The notes below the pieces were generated by a model, which saw only the letters and a list, made by a program, of their open reading frames with translations, made no database searches and was not told the DNA's origin. From Corynebacterium sp. P4-C1 (GTDB lineage: Bacteria; Actinomycetota; Actinomycetes; Mycobacteriales; Mycobacteriaceae), in contig NZ_CP129966.1 in the NCBI RefSeq assembly GCF_030503595.1, forward strand, positions 1,984,001-2,048,000: 64,000 bases of DNA, read 5' to 3'. The first letter of the stretch is position 1. Each line of letters begins with the position of its first letter. The position numbers and the translations under genes are program-made. Shown here in pieces: positions 17,679 through 25,500 of this stretch.

Positions 17679-17710
17679 GGCGCCAGTCTAGATGAACTAT
17701 TGTTTTTGCT

Positions 17711-18547
17711 ATGGCTGGCGACGACGCGCGCGGGTACGCACCGCGGACAACACCGCGGGAGCCGCGCGCGACGCGTGACGCTTATCGACGGCCCGCCGCC
17801 CCCCGCCGCACCTTGGCCCCCGCCGCGCGGCCCGCGACTCCGCCGCGGCGCTTCAAGCCGCAGCCGCCGTGGGTGTACAAGATGCGCCGCACTGTCGCTG
17901 TGCTGCTGATGCTTGTGCTCGTCGTGGGGTTCATCCGCGCGTGCGTGCCCAGCGAGCACGACCGCGAGATGAAGGCGTGGAAGGAGCAGGCGAATCAGGC
18001 GGTGGAGCAGCCCATCGACGTCGGAGAGGCGGACATCCCGCCGTCGCGGCCCGTAGAGATGCGTATCCCCGGCCTCGACATGACCGCCAAATTTGAGGAA
18101 GGCGACTGCCGCTTCAAAGACGGTGCGATCGACCCCGACACCCTCAGCGAGGCCTGCGCGTTCACCGCGAAGGACAAGCCGTACACGCTGCCGGGCTCCA
18201 CCAGCGAGGACATCGTCGTCATCGCGGGCCACGCGGCGGCCGGCGTGCCCGCCGTCTTCGACAAGCTTTACGACGTTCAAGGCCAACGCCACACCATCAA
18301 CCCCGGCGACACCATGTATCTGAAGACCCAGAAATCCGGTGACCGCTGGCTCAAATACCAAGCCACCGACCTCCACGAGCCCGACAAGAAAGGCCTGTCC
18401 CAGTCCGCCGAGATCTGGGGCAATGTCCCCATGCCCGGCCGCCTGCTCACCATCTCCTGCATCCAGCCCGCAAACCCCTTTGAAGACGCCGTGCGCAACG
18501 CCGTCATCGGGTGGCAGCTGCAGGGGGTTGCGGAGCAGCCGGAGTAG
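17711..18547 (+). CDS. Sortase-like transpeptidase
   Basis: A 278-residue membrane protein with a Pro/Arg-rich cytoplasmic N-terminus (about 1-57), one helix (61-76) and an extracytoplasmic sortase-type domain. The catalytic pair is visible as I-A-G-H-A (His174) and L-L-T-I-S-C (Cys250), in the T-x-x-C-x-P context of class E/F-like sortases. No pilin or LPXTG substrate lies in the window. TATTGT stands 7 bases before the ATG, suggesting a leaderless mRNA. Substrate unknown; it may be the housekeeping anchor enzyme. One dispersed 11-mer at 17780. Confidence 0.8.
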   Translation: MAGDDARGYAPRTTPREPRATRDAYRRPAAPRRTLAPAARPATPPRRFKPQPPWVYKMRRTVAVLLMLVLVVGFIRACVPSEHDREMKAWKEQANQAVEQPIDVGEADIPPSRPVEMRIPGLDMTAKFEEGDCRFKDGAIDPDTLSEACAFTAKDKPYTLPGSTSEDIVVIAGHAAAGVPAVFDKLYDVQGQRHTINPGDTMYLKTQKSGDRWLKYQATDLHEPDKKGLSQSAEIWGNVPMPGRLLTISCIQPANPFEDAVRNAVIGWQLQGVAEQPE

Positions 18548-18585
18548 GCGCGCGCACTTAGAAAAGGGAACCGGAGAAGCAGAAA

Positions 18586-18614
18586 CGCCCCGCGTGCACT
18601 CGGTTGGTGGGGCG
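18586..18614. terminator. Weak stem-loop between convergent sortase-like gene and ppa
   Basis: CGCCCC and GGGGCG frame a 17-base loop between convergent genes. Only 6 pairs and no T-run, so the call is weak. Confidence 0.35.
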
Positions 18615-18648
18615 CGGCGGGGCATCGCTAAGCGGAAAGCGCGGAGGC

Positions 18649-19125
18649 TTAGCCCTTGTAGTTCTTCAGGGAGTCCTCGAGGATCTTCTCCGCCTCAGCC
18701 TTGTCGCCCCAGCCGGAGCCGGAGACTTCCTTGTTCGGCTCGAGGTCCTTGTAGTGGACGAAGAAGTGCTCGATCTCGTCCTTGAGGAAGTCGGAGACGT
18801 CGCTGATGTCCTGGTAGTTCTCGTAGCGCACGTCGTCGAGGACGCAGAGCAGCTTGTCGTCGCCGCCGGCCTCATCCGTCATCTTGAACACGCCGATCGG
18901 GCGGGCCTTGACCGTCACTCCCGGGAACACCGGCTCCGGGGTGATCACGAGCGCATCCAGCGGGTCGCCGTCGTCCGCGAGCGTGTGGTCGATGAAGCCG
19001 TAGTCGAGCGGGTACGCCATCGGGGTGAACAGGTAGCGGTCCAGGTAGACGCGGCCGGTCTCGTGGTCCAGCTCGTACTTGTTGCGGGAACCCTTCGGGA
19101 TCTCAATGATGACTTCGGTAGCCAT
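18649..19125 (-). CDS. ppa: Inorganic pyrophosphatase
   Basis: A 158-residue family I soluble pyrophosphatase that splits PPi to drive biosynthesis. Signatures: [11 protein letters not shown] near the N-terminus and D-G-D-P-L-D-A-L-V metal site in the middle, with D-D in V-L-D-D-V-R. The start at 19125 (M-A-T-E-V) has AAGGAG 6 bases upstream; an in-frame start 14 codons earlier lacks support. Essential housekeeping enzyme. Confidence 0.96.
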   Translation of the reverse strand: MATEVIIEIPKGSRNKYELDHETGRVYLDRYLFTPMAYPLDYGFIDHTLADDGDPLDALVITPEPVFPGVTVKARPIGVFKMTDEAGGDDKLLCVLDDVRYENYQDISDVSDFLKDEIEHFFVHYKDLEPNKEVSGSGWGDKAEAEKILEDSLKNYKG

Positions 19126-19250
19126 GGCTGCTCCTTTGCGTAGAGGGGGCTTTTGTCTGGGGACCATCGTAGCCTGCGGGTTGGGGCGGTGGGTTCGCCT
19201 GGGGTTTCGCGGCGGTTTCGCGGGGGGTTTTGGGCGCGTCCGCTCGATTC

Positions 19251-19340
19251 GGTTAGTCCCGTTTGAGTTTCGAATCCCACCAAAAACATGAGCAACATTT
19301 CACCTGCGGTTTTGGAAAGTGGCTTCAAACGCGACTAACC
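19251..19340. repeat. Inverted repeat, 16-bp arms
   Basis: GGTTAGTCCCGTTTGA (19251-19266) and TCAAACGCGACTAACC (19325-19340) pair with one mismatch, and inner segments CCAAAAA / TTTTGG can add to the stem. It lies in the non-coding stretch between ppa and the small ORF at 19418, near the IS element. It may be a structured RNA or the scar of a mobile element. Confidence 0.5.
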
Positions 19341-19417
19341 GGGGCGGCTCCACGTCGGTCCTGCCTTGCCCGCCCGTTTGCGCTGCGCGACGTTCCGTCG
19401 ACCAGATCGTTTGGTGG

Positions 19418-19612
19418 TTACCTGCTGTTATCCGTACGGGCGGGGGAGGTCCGCCGGTTGACCCGTGTGCGAAAACGAGTGCTTTTTGGTGGTCGTATCC
19501 CTGTGCGCTCGTAAAAGTCGGTTGGGAGCGGTTCGCCAGTTTGCTCACTCGCTTTGACTGCGAGCTTTGCCCATTCGCGTTGCCGCTCTTCCTTAGTCAT
19601 TTTCGTAGTCAT
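19418..19612 (-). CDS. Small hypothetical protein (64 aa)
   Basis: A 64-residue hydrophilic protein beginning M-T-T-K-M-T-K-E-E-R-Q-R-E-W, with a predicted N-terminal helix and a basic C-terminus (R-F-R-T-R-V-N-R-R). Its start is well supported: AAAGGAGGG (19618-19626) sits 5-7 bases upstream of the ATG. It lies alone in a low-density region beside an IS element and may be a horizontally acquired or decaying gene. No family recognised. Confidence 0.55.
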   Translation of the reverse strand: MTTKMTKEERQREWAKLAVKASEQTGEPLPTDFYERTGIRPPKSTRFRTRVNRRTSPARTDNSR

Positions 19613-19721
19613 CGTCAGCCCTCCTTTCAGCGCCTCTATTATCCCCGCTGACGCCTTCAACGGCTAGTTCCTGGATGATCTAGTTCTGTACGTGTGGATA
19701 GAGGACTAGTGACCAGGATGT

Positions 19722-19907
19722 TCAAGTGAAGGATCCCGAGACGGAATGAATCGTCATCGCTTTCGCGGATAAGGTCTGCGACCCATGTGTACCTCTTCCA
19801 TCATTCAGCTCGATTATCGCTGACTGTTTTTGATGGATAGTCCAGATGAGACCGAAGAATCCAAGTAGTGCGACGAGCAACTGCCCTAAACGCAGCCATA
19901 TTTCCAT
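19722..19907 (-). CDS. Possible small membrane protein
   Basis: A 61-codon frame starts M-E-I-W-L-R-L-G-Q-L-L-V-A-L-L-G-F-F-G-L-I-W and then turns polar. A purine-rich GAGGGGG lies about 12 bases before the ATG. One membrane helix is plausible, but the codon use is weak and the frame may be chance. The rest of the stretch 19613-19980 shows nothing else up to the IS left end. Confidence 0.3.
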   Translation of the reverse strand: MEIWLRLGQLLVALLGFFGLIWTIHQKQSAIIELNDGRGTHGSQTLSAKAMTIHSVSGSFT

Positions 19908-20030
19908 ACTCCCCGATTCAACCCCCTCGTTTGAGAACCACTATAGATTCTTCGGCAGAATCCGTAAGGGGGACCGAGAGTGAAGTGTCCTGGGTTTAGT
20001 TCCGATCATTTCTAGAGAAGGATTGGAATC

Positions 20031-20348
20031 ATGCCAAGGAAGTACAGTGACGAGTTCAAGGCCAAGGCAGTGCGTTTGGCTGAGGACCTCGTTGAGCTCG
20101 AAGGGTGTTCGAAATGGGGTGCAGCCGTAGAGATCGGTGAAAAGCTCGGCATTCCAGCGCACACGCTCAACGATTGGCTGAAGCCGAATATGGTCTCATC
20201 CGATGTTGAGATTGGCGCCGGCGAGTCAACGGCTGACGAACTGAAGCGGCTGCGGAAAGAGATTAAGGAGCTACGCAGGGCTAATGAGATCTTGAAAACC
20301 GCGTCAGCTTTTTTCGCGGCGGAACTCGACCGTCCCACCAGAAGATGA
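20031..20348 (+). CDS. IS3-family transposase OrfA
   Basis: A 105-residue helix-turn-helix protein of the IS3 OrfA type (P-R-K-Y-S-D-E-F-K-A-K-A-V-R at the start, H-T-L-N-D-W-L as the recognition part) followed by a leucine-zipper-like coiled coil (L-K-R-L-R-K-E-I-K-E-L-R-R-A-N-E-I-L-K). It binds the terminal repeats and regulates transposition. Its end overlaps orfB by 4 bases. Confidence 0.95.
   Translation: MPRKYSDEFKAKAVRLAEDLVELEGCSKWGAAVEIGEKLGIPAHTLNDWLKPNMVSSDVEIGAGESTADELKRLRKEIKELRRANEILKTASAFFAAELDRPTRR
20309..20315 (+). other. -1 ribosomal frameshift site T-TTT-TTC
   Basis: The heptamer TTTTTTC lies in the correct phase of orfA (codons TTT TTC preceded by T), an X-XXY-YYZ slippery site. 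A -1 shift there joins orfA to the frame of orfB and gives the OrfAB transposase usual in IS3 elements. Confidence 0.8.
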
Positions 20349-21259
20349 TCGAATACATCGATGCGTATCGCGATCGCTTCGGGGTCGAGGCTATCTGTCG
20401 CACATTGAAAGAGACAGAATGTGGGTTCATCACCTCTCGCGGTTACCGAGCAGCGAAAACACGAGCACCGTCGGCGAGAAGTTTGTCAGATGCGCTGCTT
20501 ATTCCTGAATTGGTGAGGGTCTACGAGGACAACTTCAGCGTCTACGGGATCCGCAAGATGTGGAAGGCCATGCAGCGCGCCGGCTGGAACATCGGTCGTG
20601 ATCAGACCGCGCGTTTGATGAAGCAAGCTGGCATTTACGGCCGCAGGCGTGGCCGCACACCGATGACAACGCTTCGGGCCAACGTGCCAGATTGCCGCCC
20701 TGACCTGGTCAACCGTGATTTCACTGCCCCCGCACCGCACCGGTTGTGGGTCGCTGACATTACCTATGTACGCACCTTGTCTGGTTTTGCCTACACCGCG
20801 TTTATCACCGATGTGTACTCCAGAAAGATCGTCGGTGTCGCGACCCGGGCGAGCATGCGTACCGATGAACTGCCGCTGGAGGCCTTTGAGCACGCCCTGT
20901 ATCACGCTGGTGATCTTCGCTCAGAAGGGCTTGTCCACCACAGTGACCGCGGCTCGCAGTATGTGTCGATCCGTTACGGTGAAGCGCTCGCCCAGGCCGG
21001 TATCGATCCGTCTGTCGGCACCGTTGGCGACTCCTATGACAACGCGTTGGCTGAAACGGTCAACGGGCTCTACAAAACAGAGCTGATTTATCCCCACCGG
21101 CCGTGGGCATCGGTCGGTGAAGTCGAGATTGCCACCCTTCGCTGGGTGCACTGGTGGAACAACCAGCGACTTCATCAATCCCTAGGATATATCACTCCAC
21201 AGGAGATGGAGGACGCTTACTATCAACGATCAGGCGCTCAAACGTTGGGCGTTAAATAA
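20345..21259 (+). CDS. IS3-family transposase OrfB (DDE integrase domain)
   Basis: A 304-residue catalytic part of the transposase. The DDE triad is visible: Asp in W-V-A-D-I-T-Y-V, Asp in H-H-S-D-R-G-S-Q-Y and Glu in D-N-A-L-A-E-T-V-N-G. An HTH_21 region (Y-G-I-R-K-M-W) precedes it. Probably translated mainly as an OrfAB fusion through the -1 site; the ATG at 20345 could also start it. Confidence 0.95.
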   Translation: MIEYIDAYRDRFGVEAICRTLKETECGFITSRGYRAAKTRAPSARSLSDALLIPELVRVYEDNFSVYGIRKMWKAMQRAGWNIGRDQTARLMKQAGIYGRRRGRTPMTTLRANVPDCRPDLVNRDFTAPAPHRLWVADITYVRTLSGFAYTAFITDVYSRKIVGVATRASMRTDELPLEAFEHALYHAGDLRSEGLVHHSDRGSQYVSIRYGEALAQAGIDPSVGTVGDSYDNALAETVNGLYKTELIYPHRPWASVGEVEIATLRWVHWWNNQRLHQSLGYITPQEMEDAYYQRSGAQTLGVK

Positions 21260-21366
21260 GCGGAACGAAAACCAGGACGCTTCAGAGCGCTGCTTACCTT
21301 GGGGCCGAAAGAAAGAGTGGTGGACCGTGCTAGTCACATCGGCTGTCCGCGCTACCCTTAATCCCG

Positions 21367-22623
21367 ATGAGTAAACGAATGTGGCCGTGGGCCGTGGGCG
21401 CTGTCGCGGTGCTGGCCGTCGGTGGTGCGGCGGGCACCGGTGTTGTGGTGCAGCAGGAGTTGCGTGACCTGAACCATGCGCCGCCGTATTCGATGGCGGA
21501 GCCGGAGCCGCTGGCGGTGGAGGCGGCGTCGGGGGAGGACGTCGATAAGCAGAAGCTCAAGGAGGCGCTGGGCGCGCAGGCGGCGAACCCGGCGTTGGGG
21601 ACGCTGCATGTGCGCGTGAGCGACGGCACGACGGGGGAGACGCTTTTTGAGCAGGGGGCGAATGATCCGCTGCAGCCGGCGAGCTCCACGAAGGTGCTCA
21701 CCGCGGCGGCGGCGTTGTACACGCTCGAGCCAGACGCGACGCTGAAGACTGACGTGGTGCGCGCGGGCGACGCGGTGACCATCAAGGCCGCGGGGGACGT
21801 GTGGCTCACTCCCGCGAAGATTGATGAGCTGGCCGGGAAGATCGGCAACGCCTCCGCCGTGTACATCGACACCTCGGTGTGGCCGGAGGAGACCCAGATG
21901 CCGGGTTGGGACCCGCAGGACATCGACGGCGGCTTCGTCGCCCCGATGGAACCCGCGATGATTCACGGTGCGCGCCTGGGCGGGGAGTCCAAAGGGGATG
22001 TGCCGCGCTCCCACACGCCGGCGCTGGACGTGGCGCAGGCGCTCGCGGACAGAGTCGGCGCGCAGACCGTCGGTTTCGGGCCCGCTCCGGCGGACGGTGA
22101 GGTCGTGGCGAGCGTTGAGTCGCCGCCGCTGACGGAGCGCCTGCGGGAGATGGTCAAAGAATCCGACAACGTGATGGCGGAAGCTGTCGGCAGGGAGGTC
22201 GCGCGCAAACGCGGCGGCACCGCGCCCCAAGCGACCCTGGATGCGCTCACCGAGCACGGGTTCAACATCGAGGGCGTGACCTTGGCGGACAGCAGTGGCC
22301 TGTCGCGCTTTGACCTTATCCCGCCGCGGCTTCTCGACGACATCATGCTCCGCGCCACCTCCACCGACGAGCTGCGCGAATTGCTGCCGACGCTGGCGAT
22401 CGCCGGCGGTGACGGCACGCTCGTGGACCGCTTCGGCGACCTGCCGGGCAAGGGCTGGGTCCGCGCCAAGACTGGAACGCTCACCGGCACTTCCGCACTG
22501 GTGGGCACGGTGACGTCCGAGGTGGGCAACGTGTACACCTTCGCCATGATCAGCAACGGCAGCGACATTCTCACCGCACGCGCGCTCATGGACGAATTCG
22601 CCTCCACGCTGCGGCAATACTAG
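21367..22623 (+). CDS. dac: D-alanyl-D-alanine carboxypeptidase (PBP4 type, S13)
   Basis: A 418-residue secreted or membrane-anchored peptidoglycan carboxypeptidase/endopeptidase. An N-terminal helix (8-28) serves as signal or anchor. The penicillin-binding motifs appear in order: S-S-T-K (Ser106, Lys109), S-D-N in K-E-S-D-N-V-M-A-E, and K-T-G in R-A-K-T-G-T-L. The start at 21367 follows TACCCT by 9 bases. It is shorter than E. coli PBP4 (lacking part of the insert domains), as in other actinobacteria. Followed 13 bases later by tilS, probably co-transcribed. One dispersed 11-mer at 21540. Confidence 0.93.
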   Translation: MSKRMWPWAVGAVAVLAVGGAAGTGVVVQQELRDLNHAPPYSMAEPEPLAVEAASGEDVDKQKLKEALGAQAANPALGTLHVRVSDGTTGETLFEQGANDPLQPASSTKVLTAAAALYTLEPDATLKTDVVRAGDAVTIKAAGDVWLTPAKIDELAGKIGNASAVYIDTSVWPEETQMPGWDPQDIDGGFVAPMEPAMIHGARLGGESKGDVPRSHTPALDVAQALADRVGAQTVGFGPAPADGEVVASVESPPLTERLREMVKESDNVMAEAVGREVARKRGGTAPQATLDALTEHGFNIEGVTLADSSGLSRFDLIPPRLLDDIMLRATSTDELRELLPTLAIAGGDGTLVDRFGDLPGKGWVRAKTGTLTGTSALVGTVTSEVGNVYTFAMISNGSDILTARALMDEFASTLRQY

Positions 22624-22636
22624 GCAAGGGGGCTCC

Positions 22637-23617
22637 ATGTCGCCGGCACCGTTCTGGCCGCGCCAGTCGCCGCATTTTCTCGCTTGCCGACGCGCCGTCC
22701 GCTCCTTCACTCGCCCCGCCCTCATCGGCCTTTCCGGCGGCCCCGACTCGTTATCTCTCGTTGCTGCAGCCGCCGCCGAGGACGTAGACGTTCGCGCCCT
22801 CGTGGTCGACCACGGCCTGCAGGCGGGCTCTTCTGATGTGGCCGCCCGCGCCGCCGCACAGGCTGCTGAGCTGGGTGTTCCGGCCGATATTGTCCGCGTG
22901 TCCGTTGACGCCGCGCCGGGTCAAAGCCTCGAAGCCGCCGCGCGCACTGCACGCTACGCCGCGCTCGCCGATGCCGCTTCCTCCGACTCTTCAAGGGCGC
23001 CGCGCGATATCTGGGTCGCCCACACCCTCGACGACCAGGCCGAAACACTTTTGCTCGGTGCCCTGCGCGGCAACCCCTCCGGCATGGCGGAGGTCTCCGT
23101 CGTGGAGGCTGGCCCAGACTCTCCTGGCCGTTCTCTTCGCCTGGTCCGCCCCTTCCTGGGGCTCCGCCGGGCGGATACCGTCGGCGCCTGCGACGAGCTC
23201 GGCTTGGACCCCTGGCTCGACCCGATGAACGACGACCGCGCTTACCGCCGCGTCGGGGTGCGTAAGGACATCATCCCCGCCCTGAGCGGTCTCATCGGCG
23301 GGGACGCGGCGCCGGCGCTGTCGCGTGCGGCGGAGCGGATCGCGGCGGACCAGGAGTTGCTCGCCTCGCTCGTGGACTGTGGCCCCACCGCCGACTGTGG
23401 CGTACTCGCTGCCGAACCCGCGCCGGTTCGGCAGCGGCGCATCCTCGCGTGGCTGCGCGCGGAAGGGCAGCGCGTGGCCGGTGAGCCGCTCGTGGTTAGC
23501 GGCGCCCAGCTCGCCGACATTGAGCGGCTGTGCACGCACTGGCACGGGCAGGGCCCGGTGGCCATCAACGGCGGCCGCGGCATCGCCCGCGTCGGCGGAC
23601 ATCTCACACTGATATAG
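22637..23617 (+). CDS. tilS: tRNA(Ile)-lysidine synthase
   Basis: A 326-residue ATP-dependent enzyme that changes C34 of tRNA-Ile2 to lysidine so that it reads AUA. The PP-loop S-G-G-P-D-S lies at 33-38, and the V-A-H-T-L-D-D-Q-A-E-T motif in the middle is diagnostic. The C-terminal domain is short. It lies between dac and hpt, the usual actinobacterial order, though here a convergent CAP gene separates it from hpt. Confidence 0.95.
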   Translation: MSPAPFWPRQSPHFLACRRAVRSFTRPALIGLSGGPDSLSLVAAAAAEDVDVRALVVDHGLQAGSSDVAARAAAQAAELGVPADIVRVSVDAAPGQSLEAAARTARYAALADAASSDSSRAPRDIWVAHTLDDQAETLLLGALRGNPSGMAEVSVVEAGPDSPGRSLRLVRPFLGLRRADTVGACDELGLDPWLDPMNDDRAYRRVGVRKDIIPALSGLIGGDAAPALSRAAERIAADQELLASLVDCGPTADCGVLAAEPAPVRQRRILAWLRAEGQRVAGEPLVVSGAQLADIERLCTHWHGQGPVAINGGRGIARVGGHLTLI

Positions 23618-23636
23618 AAAAACTGGCATAGAAAAA

Positions 23637-23661
23637 GGGAGCGCGGACATGCCGCGCTCCC
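23637..23661. terminator. Bidirectional terminator between tilS and CAP gene
   Basis: GGGAGCGCGG and CCGCGCTCCC form a 10-bp perfect stem with a 5-base loop. The A-rich GAAAAA before it acts as the U-run for the minus-strand transcript. Confidence 0.85.
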
Positions 23662-23679
23662 TGTAACTTCGCCCGGGTT

Positions 23680-23777
23680 CTAGATCAGGCCGAGTTGCTG
23701 CGCGATGGCTGCGACGGCAGCGATCAGGCCAATGATGCCGATCACGATCCCGATATGGAGTTGAGGTCCTCGCTCGA
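23680..23777 (-). pseudogene. Detached C-terminal membrane anchor of the CAP protein
   Basis: Directly after the stop of the CAP gene, the sequence reads S-S-E-D-L-N-S in the same frame and then, shifted by one, H-I-G-I-V-I-G-I-I-G-L-I-A-A-V-A-A-I-A-Q-Q-L-G-L-I before a stop at 23680. This hydrophobic end is like the C-terminal anchors of corynebacterial surface proteins. A nonsense codon (TAG 23778-23780) and a frameshift near 23755 appear to have cut it off. No start codon of its own is suitable. Confidence 0.6.
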
Positions 23778-24602
23778 CTAAGCGGGACCTGCCGCATCGC
23801 CCGGGGCCTGCTTGACCGGTCCCGGGGTGCCCTGCTTGATGCCGGTCGGTTTTTCGCCCGGCGCGGCGGGGCGGTAAAGCCACGCACGCTGCATGCCCGC
23901 CTCCATCGGCGTGCTGTTTCCAGGGGTTTCTGAAGTTGTCGCCGCAGTGTAGGTGCCGTTCTCCGTGCGCGGGATGTAGACCGCGCCGAAGCCGTAGTAC
24001 CGGTTTTTCGGGTTGATCATCATGTGCAGGTGGCCGGTGCCGGACGTGTACGCCCCGCGGCTGTTGTTCAATGCGTTGAGTTCACCGTGGCCCCAGCTGT
24101 CCAGAATGGAGCGCTTCAGGGATGTCCCCGCGGCCAGGGATTCCGCCCAGGTCTGCTGGCCGTTAACCTTGGCGCTCCACAGCTCCGATCCATCGGGGCG
24201 TGTGTGGCCCCAGTGCGCGCCTTGTTCAGCTGCGCGCTGGACGGCGATGCGGGTCAGGCCGTCGTCGATGGAGACGGCGTTGACGTAGGCCTCCTTGGTG
24301 GTCAGCCCGCGCGCCGCGGCGGCTTCCCGCAGGCGGGTGGTGCCGGCCGCGTCCGAATCGTTGAAGTACGGGTTGATGTCCCACATCTCGCCGCGCAGCT
24401 GCTTCAGCGCGGGCAAGCCGGTGCTGCGGGCCGCGTCGAAGTCGAAGGTGGTGTCCACGGCGACGGAATTCGCTGCAGTGGTGTTCAGCTCGACACCGGT
24501 GAGCGGCGCAGGGGCCGCGCCGGCAACGGCTGGGGAAAGGGCGGGGGCGAAGGACAGTGCAAGAGTAGTCGCGACCGTGGCCGCGAGGAGGCGCTTACGC
24601 AT
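23778..24602 (-). CDS. Secreted CAP-domain (SCP/PR1-like) protein
   Basis: A 274-residue exported protein: signal peptide to about residue 30 (A-V-A-G-A-A), then a CAP/SCP domain with E-x-W and the block G-H-L-H-M-M-I-N-P-K-N-R-Y-Y-G-F-G that corresponds to the CAP signature G-H-x-x-x-M-x-x-P. Bacterial CAP proteins act outside the cell; their substrates are unknown. The C-terminal tail is Pro/Gly-rich and ends early: the next bases encode a membrane anchor out of frame (see 23680-23777), so the present product is probably released instead of anchored. Confidence 0.82.
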   Translation of the reverse strand: MRKRLLAATVATTLALSFAPALSPAVAGAAPAPLTGVELNTTAANSVAVDTTFDFDAARSTGLPALKQLRGEMWDINPYFNDSDAAGTTRLREAAAARGLTTKEAYVNAVSIDDGLTRIAVQRAAEQGAHWGHTRPDGSELWSAKVNGQQTWAESLAAGTSLKRSILDSWGHGELNALNNSRGAYTSGTGHLHMMINPKNRYYGFGAVYIPRTENGTYTAATTSETPGNSTPMEAGMQRAWLYRPAAPGEKPTGIKQGTPGPVKQAPGDAAGPA

Positions 24603-24741
24603 GAGACTCTTTTCTCGGGTAGGGAAGGAATTCTGCTAATTAAACCGTATCAGTTGCCAGTTTTGTTACAGGTTTTTCCAAGGGGTGGAATGCGGGGGCG
24701 GGGGGAGTCTTCGATAAGCGGTTTCATGGCAAGATGGCGGT

Positions 24742-25398
24742 ATGGCTGAAGGAACGAGGCTGAGCGAAAGCAAAGATTTCGAGGTCCCCGCGAACCGCTA
24801 CGGCGACGACGTGGAAGCGATCCTCATCCCGGAGGACGAGCTGAACGACCGTATCCAGGAGATGGCCGACAAAGTCTCCGAGCTCTACCGCGACGCGGAA
24901 GACGACCTCATCCTCGTGTGCGTGCTCAAAGGTGCGGTGTATTTCCTCACCGACTTCGCGCGGTCCCTGTCCATCCCGTCCGAGGTCGAGTTCATGGCGG
25001 TGTCCAGCTACGGCAACTCAACCACGAGCTCCGGCGTCGTGCGCATCATGAAGGACCTGGATAAGGAGATCTCCGGCCGCGACGTGCTCGTGGTGGAGGA
25101 CATCATCGACTCCGGCCTCACCTTGTCGTGGCTGCTGAAGAACCTGTCCGGCCGCCAGCCCAAGAGCCTCAACGTGATCACCCTGCTGCGCAAACCTGAG
25201 GTGCAGACCGCGAAGATCGACCTGCTCGATGTCGGCTTCGACATCCCCAACGAATTCGTCATCGGCTACGGCCTCGACTACGCCGAGCGCTACCGCGACC
25301 TGCCGTATGTGGGCACGCTGCACCCGCGCGTGTACTCGGACGTCGGGGAAGAGCCGGTGCCCTCGCGCGAAGAGGGGCCGGAAGCCGTCGAGATCTAA
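24742..25398 (+). CDS. hpt: Hypoxanthine phosphoribosyltransferase
   Basis: A 218-residue purine salvage enzyme joining PRPP to hypoxanthine or guanine. The PRPP-binding loop V-V-E-D-I-I-D-S-G-L-T is at 117-127 and the C-terminal base-binding region (F-V-I-G-Y-G-L-D-Y-A) is intact. The N-terminal ~20 residues and acidic C-terminus extend the family core. An AT-rich -10-like CAAGAT stands about 8 bases before the ATG. ftsH follows at 102 bases. Confidence 0.96.
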   Translation: MAEGTRLSESKDFEVPANRYGDDVEAILIPEDELNDRIQEMADKVSELYRDAEDDLILVCVLKGAVYFLTDFARSLSIPSEVEFMAVSSYGNSTTSSGVVRIMKDLDKEISGRDVLVVEDIIDSGLTLSWLLKNLSGRQPKSLNVITLLRKPEVQTAKIDLLDVGFDIPNEFVIGYGLDYAERYRDLPYVGTLHPRVYSDVGEEPVPSREEGPEAVEI

Positions 25399-25500
25399 AC
25401 AGCGCGGCGGGCGTGCGCACCGCCGCTAGGGCGTGACTTGCCACGGTGAGTAGGCTGTAAGAACTACAACTTCCGGCTAATCACCCCATAACAGGACTAG

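Larger units (their letters stand above)
19981..21284 (+). mobile_element. IS3-family insertion sequence, apparently complete
   Basis: The element is 1304 bp. Terminal inverted repeats of 24 bp lie at 19981-20004 and 21261-21284 (both start TGAAG and share TCCTGG and GTTCCG, with four mismatches). The 3-bp direct repeat GAG (19978-19980 and 21285-21287) is a target-site duplication as made by IS3 elements. orfA and orfB overlap and are linked by a -1 slippage site. No lesion is visible, so it may still be active. It did not interrupt a recognisable gene. Confidence 0.93.

Noticed and set aside
19260..19285. tRNA 3'-end-like sequence (GTTTCGAATCCCACC)
   Set aside because: No acceptor, D- or anticodon arm can be formed upstream, so no tRNA; at most a fragment.
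23680..23883. 67-residue frame ending in a hydrophobic helix, taken as a separate gene
   Set aside because: Its first half overlaps the CAP gene out of frame and is Arg/Pro nonsense; only the helix part is meaningful, as the lost anchor of the CAP protein.
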